DNA of 33,175 nt, from NCBI GenBank assembly GCA_021738105.1, contig JAIPCS010000009.1, forward strand, positions 1 through 33,175. The letters are read 5' to 3'. This DNA is from Sulfuritalea sp. Its GTDB lineage: Bacteria; Pseudomonadota; Gammaproteobacteria; Burkholderiales; Rhodocyclaceae. The notes below the pieces were generated by a model. The model did not search any database. It worked only from the letters and a program-made list of their open reading frames with translations, and had not been told where the DNA came from. Position 1 is the stretch's first letter, and every line of letters begins with the position of its first letter. Below are positions 25,136 through 32,763 of this stretch, one piece after another. Made by a program: the position numbers and the translations under genes.

Positions 25136-25157
25136 GGCAATTGGGATGTTTACCTAG
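25136..25157 (-). promoter_or_regulatory. Shared 22-bp element, copy upstream of the heme-copper operon
   Basis: Minus-strand sequence CTAGGT, then AAAC, then ATCCCAATTGCC. It matches the copy at 28176-28197 at 17 of 22 positions in the same register. It points towards the subunit II gene, whose start is 130 bases away; cyoE starts 82 bases away on the other side. Confidence 0.55.
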
Positions 25158-25238
25158 TTGGGCAAAGGTTCTTCCCTATTGATCGCCAGGCTTTGTGCAA
25201 TCAGACTGATTCCGTCCATTCTGTCTTGGAGTGATGCC

Positions 25239-26135
25239 ATGATCGAAACCATTCTTGCCAGGTCCGGTACGGGAGAACGACTCCAGCGCTATATCCGACT
25301 GACCAAACCACGCGTCGTATCGCTAATAGTTTTCTGCGCCGTGATTGGCATGCTGCTGGCGACGCCTGACATGGTGCCCTTTCAGATATTGTTGGCCGCA
25401 ACGGTAGGTATTGCGCTGGTAGCAGGATCGGCCGCCGCAGTAAACTGCCTGATCGAACGCAAGATAGATGCCATCATGGCGCGGACCAAAGGCCGCCCCT
25501 TACCGCGCGGAGAGGTCGACGTAACAGAGACCTTCCTTGTTTCTGCGGTAATCGGCAGTCTCGGTCTGGCGTTGTTGCACGCGCTCGTCAACCCGCTGAC
25601 CATGTGGCTCACCCTGGCAACCTTCGTCGGCTACGCGGTGATTTACACCGTGATTCTCAAACCCCTGACGCCGCAGAACATCGTGATCGGAGGAGCCTCC
25701 GGCGCCATGCCGCCGGTGCTGGGGTGGGCTGCGGTGACCGGGCAGATGCCGGAGCAGGCCTGGCTGCTGTTTCTCATCATCTTCGTATGGACGCCGCCAC
25801 ACTTCTGGTCTCTGGCACTGTATCGGGCCAAAGACTATGCAGATGCCAATTTGCCGATGTTGCCCGTGGTGCACGGACGAGAATATACGCAACGTTGCAT
25901 TTTTGCCTACACCATTGGCCTGGCACTGGTTACGCTGATGCCATTTTTCATTGGCATGAGCAGCTGGTTCTATCTCTCTGCGGCAGTGTCACTCAACGCG
26001 AGATTCATCCTCTACGCTTGGCAGATATGGCGAAACTATAGTGATCGTCTGGCGCAGAAGACATTTCGATTTTCAATCATGTATCTCGCTTTGTTGTTCG
26101 CAGCGCTTTTGGTCGATCACTACCTGCCCTATTGA
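25239..26135 (+). CDS. cyoE: Protoheme IX farnesyltransferase (heme O synthase)
   Basis: This UbiA-family membrane prenyltransferase adds a farnesyl group to heme B, giving heme O, which some oxidases use directly or convert to heme A. The 298-residue protein has the first Asp-rich motif in variant form (N69...D77, [19 protein letters not shown]) and the second, [19 protein letters not shown]. The HFW signature ([12 protein letters not shown]) is intact. The ATG at 25239 has TTGGAG 7 bases upstream; the frame is open earlier without support. It is divergent from the heme-copper genes, which suggests a role in their heme supply. It could equally serve a separate oxidase (ctaB). Confidence 0.94.
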   Translation: MIETILARSGTGERLQRYIRLTKPRVVSLIVFCAVIGMLLATPDMVPFQILLAATVGIALVAGSAAAVNCLIERKIDAIMARTKGRPLPRGEVDVTETFLVSAVIGSLGLALLHALVNPLTMWLTLATFVGYAVIYTVILKPLTPQNIVIGGASGAMPPVLGWAAVTGQMPEQAWLLFLIIFVWTPPHFWSLALYRAKDYADANLPMLPVVHGREYTQRCIFAYTIGLALVTLMPFFIGMSSWFYLSAAVSLNARFILYAWQIWRNYSDRLAQKTFRFSIMYLALLFAALLVDHYLPY

Positions 26136-26208
26136 ATACGGGGCAACCCCCTTGCGATCTGGGCTGAATTCAGGAAAGGCCAACACGCGCCAGCGCCGGA
26201 TGCAACCT

Positions 26209-26823
26209 CTACGGTACGACTGGCTGATTCTGCAGGGACATTTTTACCAGATCAGATACCGAGCGCGCATGCATTTTTTCCATCACCTTGGCACGATGGA
26301 CTTCGACAGTCTTGGCACTCAAACCAAGCGTGTTGGCGACAGCTTTGTTCGACATTCCTTCGACAACCAGATCCATTACTTCCCGCTCTCTCGGCGTCAA
26401 GCTGACAAATAGTGACTGCAATTGCGCGCGTTGCGCATCCCTGTCACGTTGCTCGGCATCAACCGCTATCGCCTTCTGAATTCGATCGAGCAAATCCTGA
26501 TCATTGAAGGGCTTCTCGACAAAATCAAACGCCCCGGCCTGGACCGCCTTTACCGCCATCTGAACATCACCGTGACCGGTAATGAATATGATCGGAATCC
26601 GAACACGCTGCGCGGTCAAGCGCTCCTGCAGTTCTAGGCCGCTCATTCCCGGCATGCGCACATCGAGCACCAGACAACCCGGCTTGGCTGCATTGTAACC
26701 ATCGATAAAGGCCTGGGCCGATGGAAAGGTTTCCACCTGAAGGCGAATGGATTCAATCAGCCAGCGGACGCTGCGCGCGACCGCCAGATCATCATCAACT
26801 ATGAAGACTGTCGGCTCGTTCAC
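26209..26823 (-). CDS. FixJ-family response regulator
   Basis: A 204-residue two-domain regulator. The receiver domain (about 5-118) has the acidic pocket D10-D11-D12, phospho-acceptor D54 (LVLDVRMPGM), T82 and K104 (FVEKPF). The LuxR/NarL-type helix-turn-helix covers about 142-195 (LTPREREVMDLVVEGMSNKA). Its start overlaps the last 29 bases of the kinase gene, so it is the cognate partner. It is the best local candidate for the protein that binds the shared 22-bp element found at its own operon, at the heme-copper operon and upstream of gfa. It ends 73 bases from cyoE, which is convergent. Confidence 0.93.
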   Translation of the reverse strand: MNEPTVFIVDDDLAVARSVRWLIESIRLQVETFPSAQAFIDGYNAAKPGCLVLDVRMPGMSGLELQERLTAQRVRIPIIFITGHGDVQMAVKAVQAGAFDFVEKPFNDQDLLDRIQKAIAVDAEQRDRDAQRAQLQSLFVSLTPREREVMDLVVEGMSNKAVANTLGLSAKTVEVHRAKVMEKMHARSVSDLVKMSLQNQPVVP

Positions 26824-28093
26824 GCTTGCTTACCTGTGGTTTGTTGAGCTTCAGCGAAAAACGCAGAATGGTGCCTCCGTCCCGGCCGGATTCCGCGCGC
26901 ACATCTCCACCATGGGCTTCGACAATCGACCTGCTGATCGACAGTCCCATACCCACACCTTGATCTTTGGTGGTGAAAAACTGATCGAAAACCTGATCGA
27001 TCACTGCCTCGTCTATCCCCGGACCGGTATCGGCTATTTCCACTTCAACAGCATCTACATCGAAGCGGCGCGTATAAATCGAAACCTCGCGCCGAGGCGA
27101 ACTCGCCTCTTCCATGGCCTCAACGGCGTTTCGCACCAGATTACATATAACCTGCTCGATCATGATTGCGTCGGCTTGAATTTTTGGTAGATCGGGATCG
27201 AGATGGAGTCGTATGATGGTTCCGTGCTGGCGCGCCTCAAGTTCGGTGAATTTGATGACTGCACGAACGATCTGATTGATATCCATGGGCTTCATTTGCA
27301 GCTCGCTCTTGCGCACGAAATTGCGTACATGGCGAAGAATGTCACCTGCACGCTCTGCCTGGTCGCAAACCTCCTCCAATGGCTCAATCAACTCGATGGG
27401 ACTCATGCCGCCGGCACTCAAGCGGCGGATACAGCCGCGAGCAAAATTTGCGATCGCAGACAGCGGCTGATTCAACTCGTGTGCAATACCGGTTGCCATC
27501 TCTCCCATTGTCGAAAGTCTGGCTACCCGCGCCAGTTCGGTCTGATGCCGCCGCGCCTGTTCCTCGGCCTGCTTGTGCTCGGTAATATCGCGTGTAATAC
27601 CCAATAGCGCATAGATGTTGCCACGGGCATCACGCAGTGGTGCAGCATGAGTTTCCATCCATGCAACGCGATTCTTGAGCGTGATGGCCTTGAACTCGTA
27701 AACCACGGCTTCGCCTGAAAACACGCGTTTCATATTCTCGCGATAGGAGTCGATGCATTCTGGGGCGACGATGGCATAAATTTTTCGACCGACAATATCG
27801 GCAGGCTGATTGGCGTCCACCAGCCTCAAACCCGCTGGATTTATCTCGAGAACCGTACCGTCTTCGGCCTGAAGTTTCACGCATTCAGGTTCTGATTCGA
27901 TGATGGTGCGAAGCCGGTATTCGTTTTCCTGAAGGAGGTCCCTTACGCTCTCGTGCGAGGCGTCCCGGTCACTTATTTTCTGCTCAGCTTCACGCAAGCG
28001 AAGCACCGCCACTCCCAAACCCATCAGGGCCGCAGCCAGGCAACCGCCGAGGATCACAATTGCCAGCCACATCGTATCGGTTGCCGAGATCAT
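26795..28093 (-). CDS. PAS-domain sensor histidine kinase (FixL/TodS-like class)
   Basis: A 432-residue kinase with one N-terminal membrane helix (about 8-32), a short coiled stretch, one PAS domain with PAC (about 56-175, EPECVKLQAEDGTVLEINPA), a HisKA domain with H205 (TGIAHELNQPLSAIANFARG) and a HATPase domain (N318/N322, DTGPGID at 355-361, TTKDQGVGMGLS). The PAS lacks the heme-binding His of FixL (the equivalent region reads APECIDSYRENMKRVF), so oxygen sensing through heme is unlikely. The signal is unknown; formaldehyde, NO or redox state are guesses from the neighbours. It is followed by its response regulator gene with a 29-base overlap. Confidence 0.92.
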   Translation of the reverse strand: MISATDTMWLAIVILGGCLAAALMGLGVAVLRLREAEQKISDRDASHESVRDLLQENEYRLRTIIESEPECVKLQAEDGTVLEINPAGLRLVDANQPADIVGRKIYAIVAPECIDSYRENMKRVFSGEAVVYEFKAITLKNRVAWMETHAAPLRDARGNIYALLGITRDITEHKQAEEQARRHQTELARVARLSTMGEMATGIAHELNQPLSAIANFARGCIRRLSAGGMSPIELIEPLEEVCDQAERAGDILRHVRNFVRKSELQMKPMDINQIVRAVIKFTELEARQHGTIIRLHLDPDLPKIQADAIMIEQVICNLVRNAVEAMEEASSPRREVSIYTRRFDVDAVEVEIADTGPGIDEAVIDQVFDQFFTTKDQGVGMGLSISRSIVEAHGGDVRAESGRDGGTILRFSLKLNKPQVSKRERADSLHS

Positions 28094-28175
28094 CTGTTGT
28101 TAACTACCTCATCCATTGCGCATCCCACTGTAGCGAGGCATCTATCGGGGTCAATCAGGAACAACCTGCGGAGGT

Positions 28176-28197
28176 CTAGGTAATTACCCTAATTGCG
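28176..28197 (+). promoter_or_regulatory. Shared 22-bp element between the kinase and methyltransferase genes
   Basis: CTAGGT, then AATT, then ACCCTAATTGCG. The centre GGTAATTACC (28179-28188) is a perfect palindrome, as expected for a dimeric NarL/FixJ-type regulator. It lies in the 161-base divergent gap, 57 bases before the methyltransferase start and 82 bases before the kinase start. Confidence 0.55.
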
Positions 28198-28200
28198 TCC

Positions 28201-28229
28201 TTGAACGATATCCTGCTGAATACTATAGA
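28201..28229 (+). promoter_or_regulatory. Candidate sigma-70 promoter for the DUF938 methyltransferase gene
   Basis: TTGAAC (28201-28206) and TATAGA (28224-28229) are spaced by 17 bases, each matching the consensus at 4 of 6 positions. The -35 box begins 3 bases after the shared element, a good place for an activator to act. Confidence 0.35.
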
Positions 28230-28254
28230 ACTTTGAAAAAATGCGGAACATCTG

Positions 28255-28854
28255 ATGAGCAAACCCGAAGCACCTTCCTGCGTCCGCAACCAGGAGCCCA
28301 TCCTGGCAGTGTTGCGAGACCACTTCGCGGATCGACAAAATGTACTTGAAATTGGCAGCGGAACAGGACAGCACGCTGTTTTTTTTGCTGCAGCTCTGTC
28401 GCATCTGAACTGGCAAACTTCGGAGCGGACAGAGAATCTGGCCGGCATTCAGGCATGGCTGAACGATGCCACCCTGCCCAATACGCCCGCTCCACTCGCA
28501 CTCGACGTCAGTGCGACATGGCCGGCGCAGCGTTTTGACGCGATTTTCAGTTCCAACACTTTGCACATCATGAGTTGGCATGAGGTCGAACGTCTGTTCG
28601 CCCGCCTGCCCGATGTCATGAGCGGCGACGCCAAACTCGCGGTCTATGGCCCGTTCAACTACGGCGGCCACTACACCAGCGAAAGCAATGCAGCCTTCGA
28701 TGTCTGGCTGAAGGAACGAGTCTCACATCAGGGCCTGCGCGATTTTGAAGCGGTGGATGCACTGGCCGGGCGAGCCGGCCTGAAACTGATCGAGGATCGT
28801 GCCATGCCGTCGAACAATCGTTGCATTATCTGGGAGCGTTCGCGACAGATCTGA
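28255..28854 (+). CDS. DUF938 family SAM-dependent methyltransferase
   Basis: A 199-residue Rossmann methyltransferase. Motif I for S-adenosylmethionine is VLEIGSGTGQHAVFFAAAL (about 30-48), and the later FDAIFSSNTLHIMSWHEVER and LAVYGPFNYGGHYTSESN are hallmarks of the DUF938 group. The substrate of the family is not known to me. It is divergent from the kinase/regulator operon and shares its control region, including the 22-bp element. It is convergent with the fds operon. The ribosome-binding site is weak (GCGGAA). Confidence 0.88.
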   Translation: MSKPEAPSCVRNQEPILAVLRDHFADRQNVLEIGSGTGQHAVFFAAALSHLNWQTSERTENLAGIQAWLNDATLPNTPAPLALDVSATWPAQRFDAIFSSNTLHIMSWHEVERLFARLPDVMSGDAKLAVYGPFNYGGHYTSESNAAFDVWLKERVSHQGLRDFEAVDALAGRAGLKLIEDRAMPSNNRCIIWERSRQI

Positions 28855-28856
28855 CA

Positions 28857-28890
28857 GTCTCACGCCGAAAAAAGTCGGCGATGGCGAGAC
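28857..28890. terminator. Candidate hairpin terminator between the methyltransferase gene and fdsD
   Basis: GTCTC-A-CGCCG and CGGCG-ATGGC-GAGAC can pair as two 5-bp stems around an A-rich 8-base loop, with an asymmetric bulge. It lies in the 47-base convergent gap. There is no clear T run, so the call is tentative. Confidence 0.4.
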
Positions 28891-28901
28891 GGCTCCCTTG
28901 C

Positions 28902-29132
28902 CTACCTATTGCGTTCGGACTGCCGAAGCATAGTCAGCGCGTCGCGTACCAGGGGCTTCAATTTACTCTCCTCGTCCGTACCGAGTGACGCCAGAAGTTG
29001 CGCCCGCATGCGTGGATCCCAGGTGTTCATCAGATGCTTGGCCACATCCCTGACCGCCTGATCGCGATCGGGCATGGCCTCGAAAAAGGCACCGATCTGG
29101 TTCGCCATCTTGATCAAATGATCGAGCTTCAT
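28902..29132 (-). CDS. fdsD: Formate dehydrogenase delta subunit
   Basis: A 76-residue helical protein, MKLDHLIKMANQIGAFFEAM followed by PDRDQAVRDVAKHLMNTWDP, which matches the FdsD family found at the end of fds operons of soluble NAD-linked formate dehydrogenases. It is thought to help assembly or stability of the complex. Its ATG forms an ATGA overlap with the stop of the fdhD/fdsC gene, so translation is coupled. It is the last gene of the operon and meets the methyltransferase gene 47 bases away. Confidence 0.93.
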   Translation of the reverse strand: MKLDHLIKMANQIGAFFEAMPDRDQAVRDVAKHLMNTWDPRMRAQLLASLGTDEESKLKPLVRDALTMLRQSERNR

Positions 29133-29920
29133 GCGACCGACTTCACCATCGACGGGATTCCCGTGTAGGTCACACAGGTCTCATGGCGAAGAAATCCTAT
29201 CAGAACCACATTCAGCCGTTCCGCCAATCGTACGGCTGCGGCAGTCGGTGCCGAAACGGCAGCAAGCGTGCCGATACCCGATGAAGCTGCCTTCTGCACC
29301 ATCTCAAAACTGGCGCGACTGGTAATGACAATGGCCGTTTCAACAGTACTCCCGCCGTCGCGTGCCAGTGCACCCAGGGTCTTGTCCAGCGCGTTGTGGC
29401 GACCGACGTCTTCGCGAACATGACGGGTATTGCCTGCCCCATCGACCAAGCATGCAGCATGCATCGCGCCGGTCGTCTGCTGCAGAACCTGTAGCGCAGG
29501 CAATCGACGCATGCCTTCATAGAGCGCTTCGACGGGAAATGGCGCCACCACCGGCAACGGTGTCAGATCGCGCATCACCTGGTCCAGGCTCTCGGCACCG
29601 CACAAGCCGCAACCTGTGCGTCCGGCCAGACTGCGGCGGTGCGCCTTGAGGCGGACGAAGTCCTCGCTGGCGATCTCGATGTGCAGAGTAATGCCGGCGT
29701 CTGACTCGGTACAGCCGATATCGAAAATATCCTGCCGCCGCGCCACGATGCCTTCGGACAAACTGAAACCCACCGCGAGGTCTTCCAGGTCGGCCGGGGT
29801 CGCCAGCATCACCGCGTGGCTGATGCCGTTGTACTCGAAGGCCACCGGTTTTTCCTCGGCCAACTGGTCAAGACGGCCCTCGCCGCCCCGCCACACCATC
29901 CGCTCGATAAGTGTCTTCAC
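29129..29920 (-). CDS. fdsC: Formate dehydrogenase sulfurtransferase FdhD/FdsC
   Basis: FdhD-family proteins deliver sulfur from a cysteine desulfurase to the bis-MGD molybdenum cofactor before it enters formate dehydrogenase. The C-x-x-C motif is C104/C107 in GRTGCGLCGAESLDQV, and the cofactor-binding part RHVREDVGRHNALDKTLGAL and VITSRASFEMVQKAA are present. I chose the GTG at 29920 (263 residues) because it makes a GTGA overlap with the fdsA stop; frames opening at 29983 or 29899 are less likely. In the Cupriavidus fdsGBACD operon this gene is called fdsC. Confidence 0.93.
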   Translation of the reverse strand: MKTLIERMVWRGGEGRLDQLAEEKPVAFEYNGISHAVMLATPADLEDLAVGFSLSEGIVARRQDIFDIGCTESDAGITLHIEIASEDFVRLKAHRRSLAGRTGCGLCGAESLDQVMRDLTPLPVVAPFPVEALYEGMRRLPALQVLQQTTGAMHAACLVDGAGNTRHVREDVGRHNALDKTLGALARDGGSTVETAIVITSRASFEMVQKAASSGIGTLAAVSAPTAAAVRLAERLNVVLIGFLRHETCVTYTGIPSMVKSVA

Positions 29921-32763
29921 ACGCCTGCCAGCCGCGACACCTGCACCGCGGTCACCTTGTACTCGGGACAGTTGGTGGCCCAATCCGAGTTGTCTGTGGT
30001 GACCACATTGGCGCCCGATTCGGGAAAATGAAACGTCGTGTAGACGACGCCGGGCTGCACCCGTTCGGTAATCGTCACCGGCAAGGTCGTGGAGCCGACG
30101 CGCGACTCAACGCCGACGCGGTCGCCGTCCCGAATGCCGCGTTCCTCGGCGTCGTGTGGATGAATCTCCAGCAGGTCGGCGCCGTAAAAGTCGGCGTTGG
30201 CGGTACGGCGAGTCTGGGCGCCGACGTTGTATTGCGAGAGCACGCGACCGGTAGTCAGCAACAAGGGGAAGCGTCGCGTCACCTTTTCGTCCGTCGGCAC
30301 ATACTGGGTAATCAGGAAACGTCCTTTTCCGCGCACGAATTCGCCGACGTGCATGGTCGGCGTCCCTTCGGGAGCATCCTCATTGCACGGCCATTGCAGG
30401 CTACCGGCCGCGTCGAGTTTTTCGTAGCTCACACCGGCAAAGGTCGGGGTCAGGCGCGCAATTTCGTCCATGATTTCGCCCGGATGATCGTAGTGCATGG
30501 CGAAACCCAAGGCATTCGCCAGGGTCATCGTGACCTCCCAGTCAGCCATCCCGGCCAGTGGCGACATCACCCGACGCACGCGCGAGATGCGTCGCTCAGC
30601 GTTGGTAAAGGTGCCGTCCTTTTCGAGAAAGGATGCACCCGGAAGAAATACGTGGGCAAATTTTGCCGTCTCGTTGAGAAACAAATCCTGCACCACCACG
30701 CACTCCATGGCCGCCAGCGCGGCGGTGACATGCGTTGTATTCGGATCGCTCTGTGCCGGGTCCTCGCCCTGGCAATAGAGCCCGAGAAAAGAACCATCCA
30801 GCGCCGCATCGAGCATATTGGGGATGCGCAGTCCCGGTTCGGACTGGATCTCGACGCCCCAGTCGCGCTCGAACAGTTCGCGCGTCAGCGTGTCCGACAC
30901 ATGGCGATAGCCCGGCAATTCGTGCGGGAAGCTGCCCATGTCGCACGAACCCTGCACGTTGTTCTGCCCGCGCAGCGGATTGACGCCGACACCCTCGCGG
31001 CCAACGTTGCCGGTGGCCATGGCCAGATTGGCGATGGCGATCACCGCGGTACTGCCTTGTGAATGCTCGGTGACGCCGAGGCCGTAGTAGATCGCGCTGT
31101 TGTCCGCGGTGGCATAGAGTCGTGCCGCGCCACGCACTTCTGCGGCCGGCACGCCGCTCGCATCCTCAAGTACCTCGGGCGAATTGGCCGGGCGCGCGAC
31201 AAATTCGCGCCAGTCGGCAAAGGCCTTGTCCTCACAGCGCTCGGCAATGAATTTTTCGTCGAGCAAACCTTCGGTAACGATGACATGCGCCAGTGCGGAG
31301 AGCACGGCGACATTGGTGCCCGGTTTCAACTTCAGGTGATGCGCCGCTTTGACGTGCGGCGAGCTGACCAGATCGATTTCGCGCGGGTCGACCACGATCA
31401 ATTGCGCGCCTTCACGCACCCGGCGCTTGAGACGCGAAGCAAACACCGGATGTCCATCACTGGGATTGGCACCGATGATCACGATCACATCGGACTTTTC
31501 AACCGACTTGAAGGTCTGCGTGCCGGCCGATTCGCCCAATGTCTGCTTGAGACCGTAGCCGGTCGGCGAATGGCAGACGCGCGCACAGGTGTCGACATTG
31601 TTGTTGCCGAAAGCGGCGCGCACCAGCTTTTGCACCAGATAGTCCTCTTCGTTGGTACAACGACTGGAGACGATCGCACCAATCGAATTGCGGCCATGCG
31701 TTGCCTGGATACGGCGGAACTCACTGGCGGTGTATTGCAGGGCTTCATCCCATGACACTTGCCGCCACGGATCGGTGATCTTTGCCCTGATCATCGGCTG
31801 GGTGATGCGATCGGGATGGGTCGCATAGCCCCAGGCGAAGCGGCCCTTGACGCAGGCATGGCCCTCGTTGGCACGGCCATCCTTCCACGGCACCATGCGC
31901 ACCACATCCGTGCCCTGCATCTCGGCGCGAAAACCGCAACCGACACCGCAATAGGCGCAGGTGGTGGTCACGCTGTGTTCAGCCTGGCCCTTGTCGATCA
32001 CGGTCTTTTCCATCAGTGTCGCCGTCGGGCAGGCATTGACGCAGGCGCCGCAGGAAACACACTCGGAATCCATGAAGCTTTCCCCCTGCCCCGCCGTCAC
32101 GGCCGAGTCGAAGCCGCGGCCGCTGATGGTCAGCGCGAATGTGCCCTGCTGTTCCTCGCAGGCCCGCACACAACGGTTGCAGACGATGCACTTGCCCGGA
32201 TCGAAACTGAAGTAGGGATTGGAGTTATCGGTTGCAGAATCAGTGAAGTGGTTTTCTCCTGCCATGCCGTAGCGCACATCGCGCAGACCGACCACGCCGG
32301 CCATGGTCTGCAACTCGCAGTTGCCATTGGCCGAGCAGGTCAGGCAATCCAGCGGATGATCGGAGATGTACAGCTCCATCACGTTGCGCCGCAGCTTCGC
32401 AAGCTGCGGCGACTGCGTGCGGACCTTCATGCCGGTTTCGGCCGGTGTGGTGCACGAAGCCGGATAGCCGCGCCGGCCCTCGATCTCGACCAGACACAGG
32501 CGACAGGAGCCGAAAGGCTCGAGGCTGTCGGTGGCGCAGAGCTTGGGCACCATCACGCCAGCTTCGGCGGCGGCGCGCATCAGCGAGGTGCCCGCTGGAA
32601 CGGAAATACCAACGCCGTCTATCTCCAGATTTACCGTTGCCTGCCCGCGCAGCGGCGTCCCAGGCATGCAAAGCCCGCCAGAGCCAGCGCTTTGCGTCCC
32701 TTCGGGAACTTTTTGGGGTGTGCCGAAGTCGATCTCGCCGCAGGCTTTCACGTACGCATTCAT
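29917..32763 (-). CDS. fdsA: NAD-dependent formate dehydrogenase alpha subunit (Mo/Fe-S catalytic subunit)
   Basis: FdsA oxidises formate to CO2 at a molybdenum bis-MGD centre and passes electrons to FdsB/FdsG, which reduce NAD+. The 948-residue protein has an N-terminal NuoG-like part with a 2Fe-2S site (C76, C87, C90, C104), a His-ligated 4Fe-4S site (H136, C140, C143, C149), two ferredoxin-type 4Fe-4S sites (C192-C202 and C235-C245) and the catalytic-domain 4Fe-4S site (C269, C272, C276, C304). The molybdenum ligand is C397 in DTCARVCHSPTGYG, so the enzyme is cysteine- not selenocysteine-dependent. The ATG at 32763 gives an ATGA overlap with the fdsB stop; the frame is open further upstream, inside fdsB. 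Confidence 0.96.
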   Translation of the reverse strand: MNAYVKACGEIDFGTPQKVPEGTQSAGSGGLCMPGTPLRGQATVNLEIDGVGISVPAGTSLMRAAAEAGVMVPKLCATDSLEPFGSCRLCLVEIEGRRGYPASCTTPAETGMKVRTQSPQLAKLRRNVMELYISDHPLDCLTCSANGNCELQTMAGVVGLRDVRYGMAGENHFTDSATDNSNPYFSFDPGKCIVCNRCVRACEEQQGTFALTISGRGFDSAVTAGQGESFMDSECVSCGACVNACPTATLMEKTVIDKGQAEHSVTTTCAYCGVGCGFRAEMQGTDVVRMVPWKDGRANEGHACVKGRFAWGYATHPDRITQPMIRAKITDPWRQVSWDEALQYTASEFRRIQATHGRNSIGAIVSSRCTNEEDYLVQKLVRAAFGNNNVDTCARVCHSPTGYGLKQTLGESAGTQTFKSVEKSDVIVIIGANPSDGHPVFASRLKRRVREGAQLIVVDPREIDLVSSPHVKAAHHLKLKPGTNVAVLSALAHVIVTEGLLDEKFIAERCEDKAFADWREFVARPANSPEVLEDASGVPAAEVRGAARLYATADNSAIYYGLGVTEHSQGSTAVIAIANLAMATGNVGREGVGVNPLRGQNNVQGSCDMGSFPHELPGYRHVSDTLTRELFERDWGVEIQSEPGLRIPNMLDAALDGSFLGLYCQGEDPAQSDPNTTHVTAALAAMECVVVQDLFLNETAKFAHVFLPGASFLEKDGTFTNAERRISRVRRVMSPLAGMADWEVTMTLANALGFAMHYDHPGEIMDEIARLTPTFAGVSYEKLDAAGSLQWPCNEDAPEGTPTMHVGEFVRGKGRFLITQYVPTDEKVTRRFPLLLTTGRVLSQYNVGAQTRRTANADFYGADLLEIHPHDAEERGIRDGDRVGVESRVGSTTLPVTITERVQPGVVYTTFHFPESGANVVTTDNSDWATNCPEYKVTAVQVSRLAGV

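Larger units (their letters stand above)
25006..25238. promoter_or_regulatory. Divergent promoter region of the heme-copper operon and cyoE
   Basis: A 233-base stretch without a gene. It holds both ribosome-binding sites, a perfect CRP/FNR-like palindrome (25100-25117) and a copy of the shared 22-bp element (25136-25157), the two 18 bases apart. Both genes are probably controlled from here. Confidence 0.6.

Noticed and set aside
26136..26208. Terminator in the convergent cyoE/response-regulator gap
   Set aside because: Only a 4-bp GGGG-CAA-CCCC stem was seen, without a T run, which is too weak to call.
26795..28093. FixL oxygen sensor
   Set aside because: The heme-ligand His of the FixL PAS domain is not present at the equivalent position.
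28176..28197. Sigma-54 promoter read from the GG and TTGC parts of the shared element
   Set aside because: The GG-to-GC spacing is 14, not the required 10 bases, in every copy.
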